Source of the DNA: Hetaerina americana
Lineage: Eukaryota; Arthropoda; Insecta; Odonata; Calopterygidae
Assembly (NCBI GenBank): GCA_022747635.1
Contig: JAKTNV010000002.1
Span: 106,515,369 to 106,579,368 of the forward strand
DNA: 64,000 nucleotides
Direction: 5' to 3'
Position numbers and translations under genes: made by a program. This document shows positions 1-13,859 of the stretch, in pieces (the stretch's first letter is position 1; every line of letters starts with the position of its first letter). The notes under the pieces were generated by a model. The model did not search any database, was not told the DNA's origin, and saw only the letters and a program-made list of their open reading frames with translations.

Positions 1-1770
1 CCTGTAGTATCAGGCGAAATCGAATCCAGGGGGAGATGATATATTCTTTAAAGTTGAGATTTCCCTCATTATTTACGTTTGGTGCGATTGCATTTAAACG
101 ATATTCCTTTTTCAATTTAAATTAATGTCTTCTTACGTTTCCTTTTTCGTGAACTATCAATCTAAATCGTGTCTTACCTTGGCATAAATGCGTGTGTCTC
201 TCTCTCTGTGAGTAAGTCTCTATAGGGTTAGGTAAAAAATCGAGAATTGTGGATTGATATTGTTTTAATGCTGGGGAATAATAATAGAATGGCAACCACC
301 ATCTATTTTTGTCGAAAGTGTGCCTCTACCATTGGGAGAAATGTCGCAAAAGCAGCCACTTGGTTCGAAGATGTCGTCTGTGGCCCCCGCGATGGGGCCA
401 TGCAGGCGGAGCTCGCACCCCGGTGGGGCAAGTCGGAAATTTCTCCATGAGCGCTCAAGCACAACCTTACATTGTTAGATGCTATAGAATTGAATTGGAT
501 GTCATTCATGGAGTATCGAAGGAAGCCATACTTATTATATTTTGGTATGATTGATGCGGAGGTTTCCCTCCGTACTGTTTGCAAACGTCGTGGTTGAAGC
601 GTTGCAAACTTCGAGGAAGGCGAAGTGCCACTGTTCATGTTCGCGTTTGTGGAATCCATTCGTGCTCTCTATGGTTGGAAACATGGATTTGGCATCCCAA
701 TATACGTATATGTAACACCGTTTCCAACGTGAATCATTTGTTAGCGGGAACCACAGATAGAGTGGCTATAAGATAATAGACTAGGCGATTTTATTATCTC
801 TGTGGACAGTTCCAAATCAACGCTGCCTTCGTCTTGTATGTTCCAAAGCAAGCACTTGCTTTTTTTTCAAATTTTCTAGATTCAGGCGATTCGCTCAACC
901 GTCACCATAAAAGTTAATGAGTATTTTTCATCTTGTAGCAATTTTTTGTGTTTCTTATGTTTTGGGCGACTCATATTCAGTATTCCGAAATCCAGCCTAG
1001 AATTTAGAATTTCCGTGTGGCATGATGCAAGTGTTCCAGGAAAATTGTTATAATTAAAAATAGACGTATTTTTGTATAGCATTAGTAAGCTTCCATAGTT
1101 ATCCCAATAACTGCAACCGTTATTAACAATATAGACTAAACAGGTTAATAAAATTTACTTCTTTGTAAAAACGGTAATTTGTGATACTCATTTGAGCATT
1201 TATTTTGATGCAAACCTTTCATCAAATTCCTTCGATACAATATCGTGGCGAACAGTTAATGCCTTCTTTTACTCTTATTTGTGTAACTCTGGATCGTCGC
1301 ATCCGAATCGATTTTTTTTCTACACAGTCTTAATAAAATCCGATTTTCAAGTTCAAAACTCTAGTAAAATTTTGAATCGAAAATTAGCTGTCAAAATACT
1401 TCAATTCGATGAGCTAATGTTTTTGGCGAATCTTTATCATAATTGATATTAAGATATATAATTATCATTGATATTTTATCAGTAAATATTTTCACTCCAG
1501 GCATTCCCGACAAAACCATTCCGACGCGCATGGCTTCATTTCGAGCAGATTTCTATTCAATCACTTGTGCGTGCAAGCGGTAATATCTGTGTCGTGTTGG
1601 TACGAGGACAATTTGGAATGCGTTAGTCCATGATCGGGTCGAGCGGGCAGTGTTTTGAAGCTGAAAAATTCTCCTCCACACGAGCTCTCGAAATGCCGCA
1701 TGACAAGCATCTGCTCACACGTTTTTTCTCTCGAGCCCTTGATGATCGAGCACATATCGTGCATACCCCA
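1..1770. other. AT-rich non-coding stretch
   Basis: I see no gene, RNA or recognisable mobile element here. Short frames on both strands overlap each other and have no biased composition or familiar motif. A short CT run near 197-209 is the only low-complexity feature. Confidence 0.6.
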
Positions 1771-1774
1771 AATT

Positions 1775-2215
1775 TCTCTCCCGCCCCCTCTCCATGCCGA
1801 GTGTCGCTCCCCGCGGCCCTCCCACCATCCCTTCCGTGGCCATGCCTCTTATTCCCTCGCAATTCATTCCTTTTCTTTTCCCAGCTACTTGATCTATATT
1901 AATCCTTTTCCCTTCCCTGTTCACGCCCCACCCCGCCACACTGCAGATCTCCCGTCCTATATATCGTCCTAGGGTTCCCCCTCCTGTCACTCCCCTTTCC
2001 TCCCCCCCGCCTTATCGCTCCCCTCCCGCCTCAACCCCCACGCCCCTCCCCCAGTGCTTTTCCATTCGCCCCTGCATTCGGGCACAACCCCTCTGCTGCT
2101 CGGATACACTTCTCCCCTACTTCCTTTCACTTCCTCTTGTCTCCCTCTTCTCTCTCCACACCCTTTTCCCTCCCCCAACCCGCCCACCCTCACTCACTTC
2201 CCCATCGCTGACCGT
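1775..2215. other. Pyrimidine-rich GC patch
   Basis: About 440 bp composed mostly of C and T on the plus strand, with many CCCTCC and CTTCC words. The frames open through it on both strands are rich in Pro, Ser and Leu (or Gly, Arg and Glu on the other strand). That is what low-complexity CT DNA yields, so I do not call a gene. It is the first of a series of similar patches in the window. Confidence 0.7.
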
Positions 2216-2689
2216 TCTCCACCGCCCCTCAATTTCGCTCACTTGACCGATAAGTATGCAGAGCCCCACTCTATTGGGATGCTGCGCCACTGTCAAGATA
2301 GGCAGAAGAAAAAAATGATATGGGTGAGGTGAGTGGCAAAAAAAAGGGACCGCGGCCTTGAATGATTTTAGCGAATTTTTATATTCAATTCTGAAGGTCT
2401 ATTTTTAACACCCTTTCTTTAGTGCATTTTTTTTATTTCTTCCCCCGCCTCATGTTGTCACGGGATATGAGGGAGCGTTTCGGTAGTCGCATTGCGTAGC
2501 GCGCGGGATGCTGACGAAATTTATTAGTTGTTTTTTCTCATGGTGGGGGCCCGAACGTCTTATCTGGAACCACTTAATAACTGCGAATTGAAGAGGGGTT
2601 GGGCGTTTCAGTTTCCTTTCGCGTCTTATCAAATGCGAGTAGCTGCGGGCTCAAGAAGCCGGTGGAATTCCGCGAAGCTTTTTCGATCC

Positions 2690-3135
2690 GCCCGGTCGTC
2701 CGTGCATACCTCACGTGAGCTCCTCCGCCCTCTCTTCGCCCTCTCTCCGCCCCACGATCTCAGTTTCGCACCCCCTCCGCCCCCATCTTAAAGTGAACGC
2801 ACTCGAGGGTACCCGAAAAATAAAAAAAAGGTAGAAAATAGCCGCCGCCCATTGAATGGTGCTTTCTCTTTGTGCTATTGGTTCGGTCTCCAAATAGCCG
2901 GGAACTACCTTTTCTATTCCGCATATCAGTGGCGCAGTGGGGATGCCTGGCTTTCTGCCAAGGCGCCTCAAATTCGTTTCCCGACACGGCACCCCGATGC
3001 CCTCGATCCTCTGCCGCCCCCTCCCTCCCGTCCCCCTCGCGCCCCCCCCCCATCGCAGGCCAACGCGTGCTGCGCCGGGCCGGGTCTGCCACTTCCTCTC
3101 CCATCGCCTCGTCTTCTCGCGGCGGAGCCGTGGTG
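2690..3135. other. GC/CpG-rich patch with poly(C)
   Basis: A C-rich block at about 2720-2790 and a second at 2995-3060, the latter containing a run of ten C at 3042-3051. CpG is frequent through 2930-3200. A tRNA-like A-box lies between the two blocks. Regulatory use is possible, but no core promoter elements stand out. Confidence 0.6.
2928..2985 (+). repeat. tRNA-like head, possible SINE fragment
   Basis: TGGCGCAGTGGGG beginning at 2930 fits the RNA polymerase III A-box consensus TRGCNNAGTNGG. About 40 bp downstream, AATTCGTTTCC at 2971-2981 is a degenerate match to the B-box GGTTCGANTCC. The spacing is right for a tRNA-derived SINE head. No cloverleaf closes well, so it is not a functional tRNA. 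No tail or target duplication was found, so a chance match remains possible. Confidence 0.4.
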
Positions 3136-3299
3136 GATCACCTCTACATAGTTGAGAGGTGGCCGGCCCTGTCGTGTGGGCGCGTGCCGGGACGAGTTTT
3201 CATTTAGATTAGCTGCGGCGGAAGAAAAGCTCCGACTCGAATGGCGGAGACCATTAACTCCCGAGCTTTTCATGGTGGTAGATTGAATCATCAAAGCAT

Positions 3300-5865
3300 T
3301 ATGGGATGCTGATGTTCCTCTTTTACGATTAAATAAATTGCAGTCCGTGATGTTTATGGAACGTGCGTCATTTCACTGCAGTCGAGTGATTGAGGGTTTT
3401 TTTATCATCTTTGGAAATGTTTCCATCGCCAAACGCGTTGAAAGCTCTTAAAATCTTGGAAAGGATACGTCATATACTCTTGTTCGATTTATCGCGAAGG
3501 CATTTTTTAAATTTGTACCAAATGCGCAGTTTAGTGTGATGAAATTGCGATCGAAATCTGGTTATAGCTGGAAACATATTGAGGAACGATGGAGTCATCA
3601 TGATAATGCTGGGGGAGTTTTTGTACCTCATTACACTGGGGAAGAAAGTTTACGAGGTGTATAGGTTGTTTAGCGGGGTATCTGCTCCACAGTAAACGAG
3701 GGATTTTTCTTACCTATGATTTAATAATAAATGAATGAACTATTGTCATTCGTCCTCGTTGGATAATGATAAAAAGTAGAGAAACGAATGTCATGGAATG
3801 ATAATCCATACATTTTCACCGCATTTTAAATGCATTTGAATTAATTTATATGTAGGTAAGAAGTCTAGATAATTGAGCAACACTCTTTGAAGTAACGCAC
3901 TATCTTAATTAAATTTTATTCAGCCGTCCTGCATTTTGCTTCTCACTTTTTTTCGGATCCAGTATTTCAATTTCCTATCATTTTCTCTGCTTAGTTAACC
4001 CATGATGTACCTCTCCCTCTTTTCGCTTGTTTCCGTCGCTCAGGCTCTCGCTAGATGTCATTCGTAATTGAATTTCCCTCCATTACTGGGCCTTATCTAC
4101 GACCGATTGTCTTAATCCGATGGCATCCTTCATGCCATTAATAATCTTAAGAGGATCCACGGTCCCTGAAAATAATTTGATCTTGTCAGGCAGTGTCTAT
4201 TATGGATATATGGGTTGGATTACTGATTTTTAATTTTACTTTTAATTTTGGAATGATGCCACTATTATATTTTCAAGCGTTTCCATACAAATGAAACTAT
4301 TATTAGGTAAAGTTAAAATTGTTCCACATTAGTTAGTTTTTAAGGTATCAAAGAATTTGTGTACATGTACGAGTTAACAGAACAATTCCCTTCTCATTGT
4401 TTTGCGATATCGCCCATTTTAAATTTCGGTTCCTCCTTAATTTTAATGTGCAAACGTTTAATAAAATAATTGTTTTTAGAAGGGTTATTTATTGCAGCCT
4501 GAAAGCAAACGTTTCGTTGGTCTGTTAATATGAATGAATACGAAAAGGTATTTTGTGCGGTTATTATGAAATAAAGTTCTGCATTTTTTATCACACTTTG
4601 CTGACTGTGCAGATTAGTTTACTTGATAAACATTAATTCAATCCAACAAACTCAAACTTTGATTCCTCAGGTACCTTCTCTTGTGGGGAAGTTGTGCTTG
4701 AGTTAACCCCTTTCTGCTTTGTTGTAGATAACTGCTACTCAAGTTGGTGACGTCAAAGTTTTCCCATTTAGAAAGCGCTAGTTAGATTGTAACATTTTTG
4801 GATTATTTCCCGACAGTAACCTGAGATGCATCTCTTGATTTTCATGTTGAAGGAAGGATAAAAAGAGAAAACGGTTGTGTTTCACGAGTTCGGAATAGTG
4901 TAACGTTTGAGGTGTGACATTAACTACCTTATTATGTTTTTTTTCTTTTCCAATGTCTTACGTCACTAATGGGGAAACCAATAGTTCTCTTTAAATTACG
5001 ATTTTTCAGCTCAGACCGATTTTGGTATGGATTTCTGGAAATTTGATTTCACAAACCCTAATAATTTCGATGATATAGATCGCCCAATTGCTTTCGACTT
5101 AATGATTTTTTTCCAAGTAAATATTCCGTGGTAGCACTATCTTACTTCTGCTGTGTGTATTTATATATTCTTAGGTTTTCGCCGAAAAAAATCTTTGCCA
5201 TACGTCTGCCTACCCTTCCAAGGCCATGGTTGTGGCAGAGGTCGTCAAGATTGATGCTCAATTGGCCAGAGAAACCGACCGAAAATCAGAATATCATATC
5301 CAACTACCGATCGTTATGGACGCTTGAAATTCACCGCCTATGTTTCGTATTTTGGTCGACGTCATTGGTTCTTTCCGCAAAAGCCACTGTCGGAAAACTT
5401 GCTGAAACTCTTGGATTACTGCATTGAGAAGTTTTACCAATAGTTTTGGATGGCACTCTGAAGAATATTTTAATTTGAATAGTCAAATAGTTCAGTGCTT
5501 AATTGCTCCTGAAATGTTTTTATGGATATTTTGCCCGAAAGTAGGTATTCCGATAAAAATTGTGATTCAATAAAGAAAAACAAGCTAACACAATTGAATG
5601 TAGTTGCGTTGAAAGTCCTCTTTGTGTTTCGTGATCTTCTAAACATAAGGATAATGATGTCAGTAATACTCCATATACTTTCGTCTTTAAACGGGGGACG
5701 ATTGTCTTTAGAAATATCCAATAACATTTTAATCCAGCTCGTCGACTCTTCTGGATGCAATCTATGCGGCCCGCATTACCAAAAAAGGCTGTGCACTGCT
5801 GAATGTAGTCTTGCGTTTCGCCGATATTTTTTTCAAGTGGCTTCAAGGTAAACGGTTAACGGAGA
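3300..5865. other. AT-rich non-coding stretch
   Basis: No supported gene. The only place that reads at all like coding sequence is 5175-5327: a 50-codon open stretch preceded by a plausible splice acceptor. I treat it as a low-grade observation, not a gene. Confidence 0.55.
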
Positions 5866-5869
5866 GTAT

Positions 5870-6262
5870 CTCCCCGGGACCGTGCGTCGCCGCATCCGCT
5901 TTGGCGATCTTTGTTGTTTCCCCACAACATCTCCGTGCCTGGGCTCATCTCCCATCCTCCCCCCAGGCGCCGTCGCCGAGGGCTCCTCGCGACCGGCGAC
6001 CCCTTTGCCGCCGCGCACTCTCTCGGCTCGGTGCACCGGCGCTGGAAGAGGTGGGGCGAGGGCGGAGGGCTACGGAGGATGGTCGGCGGAAGGGGGAGAT
6101 TGCCGAGGGCCGTTTGCAAGCGCTTCCTCCTCGTCTCCCTCGCCGAGACGGAGGGAGGAAAGGAGGAGGAGGCGGCAGCAGCAGCGGAGAATAAACTTAA
6201 CCCACAAAGAACTCAGGGAGGGATGTTCTCTGGGGCATGCAGCGCGGAGGAGGGTTGAGCGC
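5870..6262. other. CpG-rich patch that switches strand skew
   Basis: The first half (about 5930-6020) is C-rich on the plus strand and the second half (about 6040-6190) is strongly purine-rich, full of GGAGG and GGCGG words. CpG dinucleotides are dense. Overlapping long frames on both strands are Arg/Gly/Pro-rich composition artefacts. A CpG-rich segment with a sharp skew switch can mark a promoter, but no Inr/TATA pair is convincing. Confidence 0.6.
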
Positions 6263-6299
6263 GTGCGCAGACGGGGTTATGTGAATCTTTTTTGAAGGG

Positions 6300-9040
6300 C
6301 AGTTTAATTTTTTTTTAAAGCTCTCGTAGGCGTGATTCCTGCGTTGGTGGAATGTCTTACTTTTAATGGGTGGTGATTTCTCGGTTCGCTTGTTGCCCTT
6401 GAAGGCGAGTATTGTTTGAGTTAAGAAAGATAATTATGGCAGGGCGCCGTACGATTGCCGCAGGTGTCCCGTTTCACTTTTCAACTCATTCACTAACTTG
6501 TCTTAAGACAAGTGGCTCAATGGTGGGGAGAGTCTGATAACGCGACTGGTGCGATTCGTGGAAGTTTGTGAAACGGGCGGTACCTCGTACATCAGTTATT
6601 TGCTTTGTGCTTCTCGGAAGTATTTGCTAACAAGAAAAATCTTCCCCATCCGAAGCTGATAAAGCATTAGGAACACTTACTACTACAATGTCGAGTCGTT
6701 GCCACTAGTTCATTGGCCTCTGTCATGAAATACACTGCTTTAAATGGATAGGCGTCGGAGGGATGGTGCTTTTAAAACTGGTACTCGCATATTTTGTAAG
6801 TCTGCAACCCGTTTACACAACGAATGCTAGCTAAGCTATCTACTTTAGTGTAAAACGGGATTCTCATTTATATAATCTACGCCAATGCGGTGATTTAGCA
6901 TTCTGATGTATTCGCTCACACTGCCGGAAGTACGAAGAAAGCTCGGCGCTGGGGTTGTGCTCCCGCTGGCGAATGACGCACGCGGGGGCCGTCGCATTTG
7001 ACCCTGCTTCCGATGCGTGGTGCAGTGAAGAAGGCCACGCGTTTTCGGCTCATGCCCCATCGGGATTGGTTTTCCGTAGTCGTTGAAGTTTGTTGTTGTG
7101 TCATTTTCTCCTGAAAAAAGGTACCATTCAATGTAAAAAGGTGCCACTAATTAAGCTGGAAGAATGCAATTGCTCATTGCAATGTTTTCTTATTTTCTTT
7201 TTGTGTTTATCGTAAACATTACTTGTCATGTGGTACGTTTGATTAAACTGGCGTCGATCCAGTTAATTCTCTCCAGTTGACTCAGTGCTTGACGTTGTCA
7301 TCTACCGCGCCCACTCAATGATCACATTCAATTGTCACGTGTTGAAAATGCCGTGTTTTGTGCTGTGGATTTTCTCACTGGTCACAGCAGATGAAAGCGT
7401 ATTAGCATGTCACCTCAGAAGTGTGATTTGCTCGCTTTTGTATTTTAGTTAAAATAAAAATGGAATGGAAAGTGGAACGTTTAACGTGATTTTACATCTA
7501 TACCAATGGTATTATAGATTCAAAAAGACCATATACGATACGTTGGTGTATCAAAATTAATTTAAAATTAAGTAACGTCAGAGTCCACGTCATATCACCT
7601 CTGCTACTAATGTGTTATAATTTTTGTTTTTTTTTATAAATCGCAGTTCTAACGTTAGTTTCCTCCGATTCGAATATGAAATTGGTACCAGTTATTTTGA
7701 TAAGTTTTCTGAAATGAACGATTCTCCCCATTAAATTTCCACATAATTCTTCCGTTATAAGAGCTAAAGGCTGTTAGCATATTTTGCGAGGATTGAATTT
7801 TGTATCCACGTGTGTTATCTGTCGATTTCTTTTTTATGCTATTAGTAAAAGGTATCATATTTTGTTTGAATAATTTCATGATCAAAACTGGCATTTCGCC
7901 GGGGTGAATATTGCTTTCCATAAATTCATAAGGCTAATTCCTACGGAGCCTATTTAGAATGATTTTTCTTAACTATCTTTCTTTGATGAAAAGTCAAATG
8001 TTGATTAGCTCTCACCGAATACATCCACCGTAAAATTGTGCAATGGGTGTAATGATTTGCATTTGGCCTGCCTTATTTGGTCTGACTCTGGTTCAGGCTT
8101 CGTGTTCGCGAAAGCCCCCCGTCCACCAAACTGAGGCGATGGGCATGCCTTCCCTCAGCGGGCAGTCGTGCTGATTGGAATTTTCAAGGCCGATTCGACT
8201 TCTCCTCGATTTGCATGAAACGTCGCAGAAAGTGGTGAAGCGAGGAGGAATAGTAAACATGAGTGTTTGGGAAGAGCCCTCTCGTGTCTTCATCGCTTTC
8301 ACTTCGTCCAAATAGCGCTCAAGAAAGAGGAGGATGGGGAATCGGGAACGGGTATGGACATAAAGTCTGTCATCCGTCCGACGCGTACTTGGTACCCCAC
8401 GTTGGAAGTACGTTATCCAGAGTCCTCAGTAACTTCTGTCGTGTGGTACGCTGTTTTATCAGCCGCCCCGCATTCAGATCGGCACTAACCCTCGCCACGT
8501 TACCCTTTGCTCGTTAACAACCTCTTTCCAGTCCCTATAAACACCATCCGCATCCTTCCTCTCCTTCGTTGTCTGTGCGCCCATCTATTCATGTGCCCAT
8601 TTATGGGGTGCCTTGATGAGTAATGCGGCGTGCTTTAGGTATTCAAATAGGATTCGGAAGGAGCGCTAAAATGGCTAAAGTTTCCGATTGATGATCACGT
8701 AGTGGGACGCTCGAGCCGTTCATAAGGTTTCTTAATCGGGAGTTGCATTGTCCGGCATGGTCTTGTTAAGTTTATTGGTGCCGTTATAATTATTTATAGG
8801 CTAAACCTCGTTCTCGATGCCGATGTGTGATGTGGCGAATGTGGGTGAGGTTAGGTAGAGGAATGGTTGTTCCTCTTTGGTGAAAGAGAAAATCAGACTG
8901 AAGTGAGACGGTAGGTTCTCGGTGGAGCCTTATTTTCGTTTTCTACGGTTTCATGGAACTGCGGCCTGTACGACAGCTTCCATTTCAAACCATGACGCAT
9001 CCATGGTATTGTGGACAATCAGATGAATTTGCTTGGGAAG
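6300..9040. other. Non-coding stretch, nothing recognised
   Basis: Mixed AT-rich sequence without supported genes, RNA genes or clear repeats. The CT-containing stretch at about 8510-8590 is weak. Confidence 0.6.
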
Positions 9041-9047
9041 GGCTTCT

Positions 9048-9110
9048 CACCCGGTGGTTAGCGTGTCCTTGTAAAGGAATCTGAGGCACATAGGATTCAA
9101 ATCTGCGACC
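9048..9110 (+). repeat. tRNA-derived SINE head fragment
   Basis: TGGTTAGCGTG at 9055-9065 resembles the A-box/D-arm of a tRNA, and AGGATTCAAATCT at about 9092-9104 resembles the B-box GGTTCGAATCC. The two are about 38 bp apart, as in tRNA-derived SINEs. The intervening sequence does not form a good anticodon arm. No body, tail or flanking duplication was identified, so this is probably a decayed or truncated copy. Confidence 0.5.
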
Positions 9111-12100
9111 GATGTATTTTGCAGTAAGAATGTTATGTGTACGCAATATTTTGTCAATCTTTAGGTAATGCAAAAAAGAGGAATAGCACAACGCTATGAA
9201 GGAATGTGCGACTTCAAAATTCGGATGTCGCTCATGTACTTAAAATCCAGAACTTAGATTTGAAACAGCAAACGCTGGATGGATGTTGCACATAATTCCA
9301 AGTTGAGTCAATCGTTTTAAAGGAGTCAAGTTAATATTTGGATACCCTTTGCCTTTGGATATCCTCTGACAAATTTCACCTCCGAGATAATCATTTCCTA
9401 GGACGTATAAATTGTATACAGTTTCGATATTAAGATAAGTCATGTGTATAAGCTGTCTTGGGTACGACTAAAGAGGAAAAGCGTTTGGTTAAATTTGAAA
9501 AATAATTTATGGCTCAATTTTTATCTTTCTTTGGAAAGGCACTTCGAAATTTCCCTCATAAACTATCGGAAAATTATGCATTTATTGCTTACAAATGATG
9601 AAAATGATTATACTCGGCTGCCTAGATTGTTTGATTAATTCAAATAATTCATTGTGCAGAATTATTGTCAAGAGCAACACACGGTTCAGAATATCCCCGT
9701 ACACAGAATGACTCTAATATCCCGAGATATTCATTGGTGTCAATTTTTGAGTAGGCCAGGTGGCCCGGTAGGTATCAGAATAATTCAGCATGCATGTTCC
9801 AATAACTGCCAGCCAGCCAGCTGCTGCCGATTCGTTGTGCATTTGAATCCCTAAATGAGGTGAGTTTGATGCTGTTCATGAAACGAAATTATCTCATCCA
9901 CCCGAGCATTAAATGGCCACCGTGTCACCGAATGCTCCCATGTGGGCGTTGAAATCTCCAACTCTGGTCAGCTTCCCATTTCATTGCCTAGAATCGACTT
10001 CGGATTCTCAGCGCTAGCCCTCTTACTTAGCTGCTTCGGGCTGTGCCCTAGGAAGGAAACCCTCGCATTCTAGTCCTTGGCCTCGTCCCACACCGCCTAC
10101 GCACGTCCGGCGCTGCCTTTGACATTGAAATGCCGAAAATTATGAGAATGTGTTTACCCTAACACCGCTCTATTTAATCGGGACTGTCTGCTTTCATCTT
10201 CTCCTCTCGGTAAGTGACCCTGCCAAACACCCCATTTCCACACGGCCCAGTAAAGCATCAGACCGTGAGGGGCGTCTACATGACGCGACGCGGATAACCT
10301 TCTCCTCGCCGAAAGAATTTCTCGGTGGTTGATAATAGGGAGGAGTCGGAGACGTATTTGATTACCCCCCACATTTTCCTCTCGTAGGTCACGCCTTGGG
10401 CTTGGTTGTTTCAGCTCTTTTGCGTCTTATGTTCCCCCTCTGCGAGTAAATTAATGTATTATTTCCCACAAACCCAGGGTTCCTTAATCCGTAGCTACAT
10501 AAAGCCGCGTCATGGTCACAAGGGGCTGGCAATATATGTATTCCGTTCTTAGGCACTAAGGAGGGAATAGTTTTCTTCTATGGGCCATGAACTACTCATG
10601 GAGTATAATTGGCAACTCTCAACAAGAGTTGTTCCCATGCATCCGAAATATGTTACCACAATAGCTCGCTGGTACATTTTCTTTACACTGTCCGTAGTAA
10701 CTGATAGACGGCGGGTAGGATCCAAAGAAATCAGCAAGAACAGTGGGAAGGAATAGAATTGACGTGGCTGACGGATAGATTTGTTCCCCCGTAGTTTTTA
10801 AGCAAAATGAGACTAGTGAAAGGTGTGAATGGATCATTTTCATCTCAATTCCGGATCTCTACGAATTCGTCTCGATGTGACTATGAGGTTTACTTACTTA
10901 TTTGGTAATATTCGCCTCCTTGCATTTTCATGTATTGACTCAATCGACGTCCAAGGAAAGTTCAGAAAACTAATATTTCTGCCGCAAGTATTTTTGCATA
11001 AAAATTTCTTTTGTCTTTACTGTTTACCTATTATTAATTAAAATGAGTGGTGGTAATTGGGAGTGCGTAGATCCCAAATGTTCATTAGTTAGTGAATGTT
11101 CACTCTACAAGGACGAAAATTGTCGTCATTTGGCGGACAAATGGCATGTTATGCGATATAAATAGCAAAACTGTATTTAACTTATTTGATTATGTGATTT
11201 GACTGCTCAAACTTACTCAATTTTAAGTTGATTGCTTTATGTAGTCATTAGTAAAACTTTTTCTCGGCTCTAAATGGAGTATACCGTCGTCAATGACTTG
11301 AGAGCGATAGCTACTAATTTCAGATAGGGTACTTACTTAGAGGCTTTGTAAGTGAAAAGCCGATGGCAGCTTTGCCGATTTCTCACGTCGCCTTCTGAGC
11401 CAGCGTACACTGGTGTGACTGGAATGTCTATTGAGTTACCGTGTGGTAAATTTGGTTCGGCTCCCCGTGCACCTGGCCTGGTGGCGAATTTGATCGATAT
11501 TATTCAAACTTGTGCACGTGTTAAAGCCGTCAGACAGGCGTGCGATGGAATTCTGTTTACGTTTTGTGGAGAGACTTAATCGCGTCCCCAAATGACCGGC
11601 GGAATAAGCTGCCTTGTAAACCTTTCAATGCCTTCTAATATTTTAAGTTAGGCTCGGAACTGATTTATTGAACCTGCCTAATTGTAGAGCGTCTTAAATG
11701 TTTCTGTAACTGATTGCACAACAAGTGACTGACAGAGAGCAGGGAGACTTTTTAAAACCTTTTTGGGCGATTTTTATCGAGTTCACCTTAATTGATTTCA
11801 AGGAACAGGTGCCGTGGCATGAACGGATCTGAAAAAAAAGCCTTGCTCTTGAAAAGTGACCGGAAGGTCGAGGAATTTCCGGTGATAAAAAAAATATCTC
11901 CACCCCAGGAAATGTCAGGAACAGGCGTAAAAGAGAATCTTTTTCGAGTGATTAAAATACCCAATTCTTTCGAACTAATCGTATCGGCGCAATTATTTTT
12001 ATCGGTCATATTTTTAGGCTGAGAGATAGTAATTAAACCACTCGGCGATTAACCTCGACTGCGCATTTAGATAATGTGGGAGAAGGGCAGTGCCAGGGAG

Positions 12101-13170
12101 TGTGTGCGCCGCAGGGCGATACCTTCCTCTTTATGCTCCACGTGTTTTTTTGTTTCGTTCTTCTTTTAGGCAGTGGGCTGCTCGTCGAAGGGAGAGGGAG
12201 GCTGGGAGTAGACACGGTCAATTTCAAATCGGGGAAATGGGACATCGGCTGGGGCACGAGGCACCGATTTCGTTCTCACCGAGTGAAAGGCATTCGACAA
12301 GTTCGATCACCTTTTGGAAGCGTCTAAATATAGCTCCGTGCTCTCCCGTGGCCAACAACTCCGAAACTTGTTGTTAATGTAAACGCGCATATGCGACGAG
12401 GCCGCCCGTTCATTCATCATCCTTCTGGAATTCCTATTTACTCCAACGCAGACTCATTTCTCGTCTCTGCATCCCGCGACGCATTCTTGGACGAGGAAGG
12501 CAATTGGACGGCTCAGTTATCTCGTCTCCGTCGAGGCTTCCTTGACTATTCATGAAATCCCTTCGGTTTCCGGTCGTTCTCCGATTCAGGGAGGGAGAGG
12601 GAGAAAGAGAGAGGTAGGGTGAGAGAGTTGACCTCATGGTTGCCTGGTTGCAAATCCATTTTCCAGCTTTTGAATGATTATATCGGCCTCGCTCATGGCT
12701 TGAGACATCCGGATGGGATGCCCTCCTCTTGTCACTGCCGTAATTTTGAACGCTGACACTATAGAGTCGCTAGGAAACTTAGCGGACACGGCTCTCCGTT
12801 TTAAACCGTTTTGCATATTAACTCTCGTGTCGTTTAATGGATGCTTTTCCGCGTTAAAATTGTTTTCTTGCAGAGTTTAGCAAAGATTAGAGGTCAATCT
12901 GACATTTCATATAATGATGTACCTATGATCTTTAGCATTAATTCTTTGACGATCTTGACGAGGGAAGTTACAATTCCAGCATGGCTGGCCTTCTAGGAAG
13001 GGAGGCCCTGCGGTTAAATCTTTAAAGTTTTTTAATCTATTTATTTTTGTGCGTAAATGCTTTCTAATGTGTAAGCGTGTGAAGGGATGCTCCATTGTCT
13101 TGTGATAAACATTTCGGCGTGCTAACGAACTCCCCAAATGAGAAAGGTTGCCTAAGCCAGAAATCTCAGC
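9111..13170. other. Non-coding stretch, nothing firm
   Basis: No supported gene. Between about 12060 and 12640 the sequence is somewhat CpG-richer, with a purine-rich run at 12585-12625. A short inverted repeat lies near 10614-10632. Frames at 10150-10330, 11350-11580 and 12076-12377 have no recognisable motifs. Confidence 0.55.
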
Positions 13171-13174
13171 GGCT

Positions 13175-13335
13175 CCGTTACCTTCGTTCCCCCCTCTGCG
13201 CTGCGCATTTGTCTCAGTAAACCGCGCCTGCCCTACCCCCTCCCTCCCTCCACTTTTCCACCTCTTTCCTTCTCTCTCCCTCCCAACACGTCTACCCCTC
13301 CTCTCCTCATCTTGTCTTCCGCAGTCGATTCACGT
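13175..13335. other. Pyrimidine-rich patch
   Basis: About 160 bp of CT-dominated plus-strand sequence (CCCTCCCTCC, CTTCTCTCTCCC). A weaker CT-rich echo follows at 13690-13850. The frame through it is low complexity. Confidence 0.65.
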
Positions 13336-13859
13336 TGTGGTCGCTGGCATTCCGGACCGGTGAGGCAGCCGGATACGCCCTCGGGAAGACTCTGCCAGAA
13401 GCTTCTTATCTAAAGCTTTGTCCAAGTGGTCTTAAAATATATTTCTGCTCGTTAAAAATATTTTTTTTCATTTAGTCCAAACCAAGCGGAGTGTGTTTTT
13501 GATCGTTGCCAGCTTTCGGAAAATTTTCCATATACATCCCTTTATTGTCTCTGTAAATTTACTTTAGTTGAAAATTCCCGAAATTACCATTTTTATTATT
13601 AGGTAATCTACCGGTTAAGGTAGGTTTTTAGATGGACATAATTACTAATTCAACAATTTGTGAACCCTAGTAAAACATAACATCCTACTCTACATCAGGT
13701 CCCTCTTCAGCTCTGAGTACTTTCTTCCTCCCTTACTCCCGTCCAACATCCCTATCTTGTTCCTTCCCTTTCCTCGTTTGCCCAACATTCTCCCCTCTAT
13801 CTCAGTCTTCAACATCCCGCTGCCGGTCAATACCCCCTTCATCCACTACCATATATTTT

